Origin: CAZUXY01 sp964624235
Lineage (GTDB): Bacteria > Spirochaetota > UBA4802 > UBA5368
Reading direction: 5' to 3'
NCBI GenBank assembly: GCA_964624235.1
Contig: CAZUXY010000039.1
Coordinates: 1 to 47,295, forward strand
Length of the DNA stretch: 47,295 nucleotides
The first letter of the stretch is position 1; each line of letters starts with the position of its first letter. The translations under genes and the position numbers were made by a program. The notes under the pieces are model-generated. The model made no database searches and was not told where the DNA came from. It saw nothing but the letters and a program-made list of their open reading frames with translations. This document shows, piece after piece, positions 44,011 through 47,295 of this stretch.

Positions 44011-44517
44011 ATGCAGGCTTTTGTTATGCTGAAAGAGAAATTCAACGAGCTGAAAAAGCTTCTTCTGAAAGAAACCGGCACTTTTTACGGTGACCGGCTG
44101 GTGACCCTCGCAGTGTACGGTTCTGTTGCGCGAGAAACCCAGGGATATTATTCCGATCTGGATATTCTGATAATTGCAGAGCGGCTTCCCGACGGAAGAA
44201 TGAACCGAGTAAAAGAATTCGGCGAGGTTGAGGGGAAACTACATACTTTTATTCAAAAGATGCAAAATGAAGGCATTTACACGGGTTTGTCCCCTGTATT
44301 CAAAACACCGGATGAGGCTATAGCGGGCAGCCCCCTCTTTCTGGACATGGTGGAAGATGTTGAGACTCTTTTTGACCGTGAAAAATTCTTTGAGCAAAGG
44401 CTTGACGTATTAAAAAAACGGCTTGAGGCCCTGGGGGCGCGCCGGATATGGCACGGCAACGCCTGGTACTGGGACCTTAAACCGGACTATACACCGGGAG
44501 AGGTGTTCGATCTGTGA
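44011..44517 (+). CDS. MNT nucleotidyltransferase (second pair)
   Basis: A 168-residue minimal nucleotidyltransferase with GSx10DxD at GSVARETQGYYSDLDILI and a helical C-terminal half. It is larger than the first MNT and belongs to the subtype whose gene precedes the HEPN gene. An alternative ATG is at 44026; neither has a well-spaced ribosome site. Its stop overlaps the HEPN GTG start by 4 bp. Confidence 0.87.
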   Translation: MQAFVMLKEKFNELKKLLLKETGTFYGDRLVTLAVYGSVARETQGYYSDLDILIIAERLPDGRMNRVKEFGEVEGKLHTFIQKMQNEGIYTGLSPVFKTPDEAIAGSPLFLDMVEDVETLFDREKFFEQRLDVLKKRLEALGARRIWHGNAWYWDLKPDYTPGEVFDL

Positions 44518-44921
44518 CGAACCTGAACCTGGCGAAAAGTTATCTGATTAAAGCGCAAAAACGGTTGAAAATACTTGATGTGCTTTACGCGGAGCATGAC
44601 TGGTCGGATGTGATACGCGAAGCGCAGGAGATCGTCGAATTGTGTTGTAAGGGAATGCTCCGGTCCGCAGGAATCGAACCCCCGAAGTTCCATGACGTGG
44701 GACCTCTGATCATGGAGCATCGAGATCGGTTCAGCCTTATCGACACTGAAGTCCTTGAACGGTTAGCCGCCATATCGAAGTCCCTGCGCAAGGAACGAGA
44801 ACTTTCGTTTTACGGAGATATAGATTTCATTCCTACCGAATCTTACAGTGAGGGCGACGCGTCTAAGGCCATGGAAGAAGCCCGCTTCGTGGTGGAGACT
44901 GCCGGTCTGGTGATCAGGTAA
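44514..44921 (+). CDS. HEPN-domain protein (second pair)
   Basis: A 135-residue HEPN protein beginning NLAKSYLIKAQKRLKILDVL, with DWSDVIREAQEIVELCCKGM, KFHDVGPLIMEHRDRF and the C-terminal LRKERELSFYGDIDFIPTES, a tail seen in a HEPN subfamily paired with upstream MNT genes. There is no RX4HXY motif. GTG start overlapping the MNT stop indicates coupling. Order here (MNT then HEPN) is the reverse of the first pair, so the two are independent modules rather than a duplication. Confidence 0.85.
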   Translation: MTNLNLAKSYLIKAQKRLKILDVLYAEHDWSDVIREAQEIVELCCKGMLRSAGIEPPKFHDVGPLIMEHRDRFSLIDTEVLERLAAISKSLRKERELSFYGDIDFIPTESYSEGDASKAMEEARFVVETAGLVIR

Positions 44922-45066
44922 TATCAACAACTTCGATTAACGGTACCCCACGAATATTTTATCACTCAAAAGCACTAATAGAGCGACGATAACCGGACAT
45001 ACCTCCGGCGGATACCGAACGAAGAGTGATCTGAAAATCAGGTAAAGTAATCTGAAAACGGATCAA

Positions 45067-45576
45067 TCAGGCCGCACTGGGATCATCCCGGGACCTTTCC
45101 TGGCCGTATTCCGCGGTTAAACCGGCGGTTACCGAATGAATTCGGAGGACCGACGGAGCATCGACGGAGGGGCGATGGACCGGGGCCGGAGCGCCAGGAT
45201 AGGGGCATTGGAGAGATAATAGAGAGGCACCGGAGATAATCGGTGTTTCAACATTATTTGTTTCTCTATTATTATTGATCGCCGTTATTTCATCATTCAT
45301 AAAGCTGCGTATAAACATATTATACCCATTTACCCGTTTTTTTCCGGAGTTACGGGCGATACGGTTCCACCCCTCTTTTTCTTCTATGGTTAGAGTTTGC
45401 CAGGTTGTTACCGCATCGGCAAAAAGGTGTCTGCGTTCCTGCTGGGCCTTGGTGCGGGGATTGCGGGGGACGCGGTACGGGCGAAAAAATGTATCGCCGT
45501 CCCAGTGATAATATACGATCTTCCCGCTTCTTCCTGAACAAAATTCAAAGGCGGCATTGGTTTTAATGTAAGCCAT
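45067..45576 (-). CDS. Hypothetical protein, conserved-looking N-terminal part
   Basis: A 169-residue protein with an excellent ribosome site (AAGGAGG 8 bp before the ATG). The first 95 residues look structured: IVYYHWDGDTFFRPYRVPRN, PRTKAQQERRHLFADAVTTW, LTIEEKEGWNRIARNSGKKR, VNGYNMFIRSFM. The tail from about 105 is Pro/Ser-rich and low in complexity. I do not recognise a named family; the Asn-Pro-Arg-Thr-Lys/Trp pattern recalls small proteins found in spirochaetes and phage-like regions. Function unknown. Confidence 0.7.
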   Translation of the reverse strand: MAYIKTNAAFEFCSGRSGKIVYYHWDGDTFFRPYRVPRNPRTKAQQERRHLFADAVTTWQTLTIEEKEGWNRIARNSGKKRVNGYNMFIRSFMNDEITAINNNRETNNVETPIISGASLLSLQCPYPGAPAPVHRPSVDAPSVLRIHSVTAGLTAEYGQERSRDDPSAA

Positions 45577-45652
45577 GAAGGTTCCTCCTTGATGTGATTT
45601 ATTATATGTACGTTGAAGGGGGCTGAAATTTTAAATTTTTTATGTGAGGACG

Positions 45653-45676
45653 GTACTTTTTTTGTGGAAAAAGTAC
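45653..45676. repeat. Perfect inverted repeat between divergent genes
   Basis: GTACTTTTT and AAAAAGTAC form a 9-bp perfect palindrome with a 6-nt loop TTGTGG, about 65 bp before rfbA. It may be an operator or a weak bidirectional structure; it is too AT-rich to be a reliable terminator. Confidence 0.5.
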
Positions 45677-45741
45677 TTTACGAATGCCTTCCTGACGCTT
45701 TACCGTGATCACCTCAAACCAATTACTAAGGTAAACCTCTC

Positions 45742-46635
45742 ATGAAAGGCATTATACTCGCCGGCGGTTCGGGGACCCGCCTCTATCCGATAACACAGGT
45801 GGTGTGCAAACAATTATTGCCGGTATACGACAAACCCATGATCTATTATCCCCTCTCAATACTCATGCTTGCCGGCATCAGGGATATCCTTATCATCTCC
45901 ACTCCCGTAGATCTTCCCAGGTTCAGGGAACTGCTGGGAGACGGAAGCGACCTGGGACTTAAGTTTTTTTACAAAGTGCAGGACTATCCGCGGGGACTGG
46001 CCGACGCATTTATTGTGGGAGAGGAGTTTATCGGGAATGACCCGGTGTGTCTCATACTCGGTGACAATATATTCTACGGCAACGGCCTTCCCACCATGTT
46101 GCGGGACGCGGCGTCCCAGAAGGAAGGGGCGACGGTATTCGGATATTACGTGAACGACCCCGAACGGTACGGAGTGGTTGAATTCGACAGGGAAGGGAAG
46201 GCTCTGTCAATAGAAGAAAAGCCCGCACACCCCAAATCCAACTATGCGGTGGTCGGATTGTATTTTTACGATAACGACGTGGTTTCCGTCGCTAAATCCA
46301 TTAAACCATCGACGCGTGGCGAACTGGAGATCACCGAGGTCAACAACACCTATCTGAAAAAGGGAAAGCTCAAGGTGAAGATCATGGGCCGTGGTTACGC
46401 CTGGCTCGACACCGGTACCTTCGACTCCATGACCAACGCGGCACTCTACATCAAGACCATTGAAGACCGGCAGGGGTTGAAAATATCCTGTATCGAGGAG
46501 ATCGCCTACAAAATGGGCTTCATTAACGAGGCGCAGCTCTGTAAGATAGCCGAACCGCTGAGAAAGTCGGGCTACGGGGAATATCTGCTGAAATTCCTGG
46601 CGCATGAAAACTCCTGTAAATTGAAGGAGAAGTAG
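45742..46635 (+). CDS. rfbA: Glucose-1-phosphate thymidylyltransferase
   Basis: Makes dTDP-glucose, the first step of dTDP-L-rhamnose synthesis. The 297-residue enzyme has the nucleotide site GIILAGGSGTRLYPITQVVC, KQLLPVYDKPMIYYPLS, LILGDNIFYGNGL, YGVVEFDREGKALSIEEKP and GRGYAWLDTGTFDSM. Rhamnose would go to surface polysaccharide. The stop abuts rfbC with no gap, so they are one transcription unit; rfbB and rfbD probably follow past the window. Confidence 0.97.
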   Translation: MKGIILAGGSGTRLYPITQVVCKQLLPVYDKPMIYYPLSILMLAGIRDILIISTPVDLPRFRELLGDGSDLGLKFFYKVQDYPRGLADAFIVGEEFIGNDPVCLILGDNIFYGNGLPTMLRDAASQKEGATVFGYYVNDPERYGVVEFDREGKALSIEEKPAHPKSNYAVVGLYFYDNDVVSVAKSIKPSTRGELEITEVNNTYLKKGKLKVKIMGRGYAWLDTGTFDSMTNAALYIKTIEDRQGLKISCIEEIAYKMGFINEAQLCKIAEPLRKSGYGEYLLKFLAHENSCKLKEK

Positions 46636-47178
46636 ATGCCGTGCATCTTCACCCCTCTTGCGATTGAAGGTCTGGTGCTGGTGGAACCCAAAGTGTTCGC
46701 CGATGAGCGCGGATTCTTCATTGAGTCCTTCAAGGAATCAGAATTTACCGCCAACGGCATCGCCGTCAGGTTTGTGCAGGACAATCACTCGCTTTCAAAG
46801 AAAAACGTGGTAAGAGGACTGCACTATCAGCGTGCACCGAAGGCTCAGGGGAAGCTGGTGAGGGTGATAACGGGAAAAGTATGGGACGTTGCGGTGGACC
46901 TGCGAAGAGATTCTCCCACCTTCGGCAAATGGATGGGGCTGGATTTATCAGAAGAAAATAAAAAAATGCTCTATATCCCGCCGGGATTCGCCCATGGATT
47001 TCTTGCGCTTTCTGACAATGTGCATCTGCTATACAAATGCACCGAAGAGTACGACCCGGCACTGGACACGGGGATACGGTGGAACGATCCCGACCTGGCG
47101 ATTGACTGGCCGGTAAAGAAACCGGTTTTATCGCCGAAAGACGAAAGGCTTCCTTTTCTGAAAGAAGCCGGTGGATAG
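46636..47178 (+). CDS. rfbC: dTDP-4-dehydrorhamnose 3,5-epimerase
   Basis: Epimerises the dTDP-4-keto-6-deoxyglucose intermediate. The 180-residue cupin protein has the family signatures RGFFIESFKESEF, VRFVQDNHSLSKKNVVRGLH with the catalytic His in RGLHYQ, GKVWDVAVDLRRDSPTFGKW and IPPGFAHGFLALSD. Begins at the base after the rfbA stop. Full length. Confidence 0.97.
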   Translation: MPCIFTPLAIEGLVLVEPKVFADERGFFIESFKESEFTANGIAVRFVQDNHSLSKKNVVRGLHYQRAPKAQGKLVRVITGKVWDVAVDLRRDSPTFGKWMGLDLSEENKKMLYIPPGFAHGFLALSDNVHLLYKCTEEYDPALDTGIRWNDPDLAIDWPVKKPVLSPKDERLPFLKEAGG

Positions 47179-47210
47179 TGAATCTCATGCAAAATATTCG
47201 CAATGGTTTA

Positions 47211-47295
47211 ACCGCAGACGAACGCAGATAAACGCGGATAGTGGCGTTAAGGAGTAGACTGGCCTTTTGAATATCTGCGTCAATCCGCGTGCATC
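47211..47295. repeat. Intergenic repeat of GCAGAT/GCGGAT units, cut by the window end
   Basis: Three tandem units, ACCGCAGACG, AACGCAGAT and AAACGCGGAT (47211-47239), and, 33 bp on, inverted counterparts ATCTGCGTC and AATCCGCGT (47273-47290). Similar ATCTGCGTTCATCTGCG repeats are scattered between genes in many bacterial genomes. No coding frame. The element may continue past 47295. Confidence 0.6.

Noticed and set aside
44665..44692. A stretch resembling a tRNA T-arm on the minus strand (GGGTTCGATTCC-like)
   Set aside because: It lies inside the second HEPN coding frame, and no matching acceptor, D or anticodon arms are found at the right distances.

Overview
The window looks like chromosomal DNA from a spirochaete of roughly 50-55% GC, probably a free-living anaerobe or facultative anaerobe. 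Four things point there: two tandem short FlaB-type flagellins (about 280 residues, only the conserved N- and C-terminal D0/D1 parts), a secreted coiled-coil protein resembling the spirochaetal P83/100 antigen, a FlaG-FliD flagellar cluster, and the general gene mix. All names come from reading motifs; no database search was possible.

Layout. 1-7507 (+): the end of a STAS-domain protein, a long-chain polyprenyl diphosphate synthase, a tiny TPR protein, a bactofilin, an AmrS-type radical SAM enzyme, the RNA ligase RtcB with archease, and glycogen phosphorylase. 7519-9297 (-): the P83/100-like protein. 9458-10345 (+): folD. 10428-15115 (-): a four-gene respiratory operon in the order pentahaem cytochrome, molybdopterin-family protein with a Tat signal, 16-Cys ferredoxin and NrfD-type membrane protein, matching the Qrc menaquinone reductase layout. 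15569-18010 (-): a short MetH.

18657-27868 (+) is a compact nitrogen-control island: glnA, an unusually long GlnE with tandem ACT-like domains, amtB-glnK behind a clear sigma-54 promoter, and a GAF/AAA+/Fis sigma-54 activator. The same palindrome, TGATACA-N4-TGTATCA, occurs upstream of amtB and of the activator gene. The PII protein has Met at position 51, where the uridylylated Tyr normally sits, while GlnE carries GlnD-like ACT domains. Together these suggest that glutamine is sensed directly by GlnE rather than through PII-UMP. This is the best candidate for an undescribed regulatory design.

27907-33483: a membrane sensor with a GAF and a degenerate GGDEF domain, a LysR regulator, a hypothetical protein paired with an NhaD-type antiporter, and a DUF2179 membrane protein. 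34097-39882 (+): flaB, flaB, flaG, fliD and an unrecognised partner gene, with a 22-bp hairpin between the flagellins and a likely sigma-28 promoter before fliD. 40075-42185: argH-mgtC. 42328-44921: two HEPN/MNT nucleotidyltransferase pairs in opposite gene orders flanking ispD. 45067-47178: a small hypothetical gene, then rfbA-rfbC of dTDP-rhamnose synthesis, running into an intergenic repeat cut by the window end. I saw no rRNA, tRNA, CRISPR array or intact insertion sequence.
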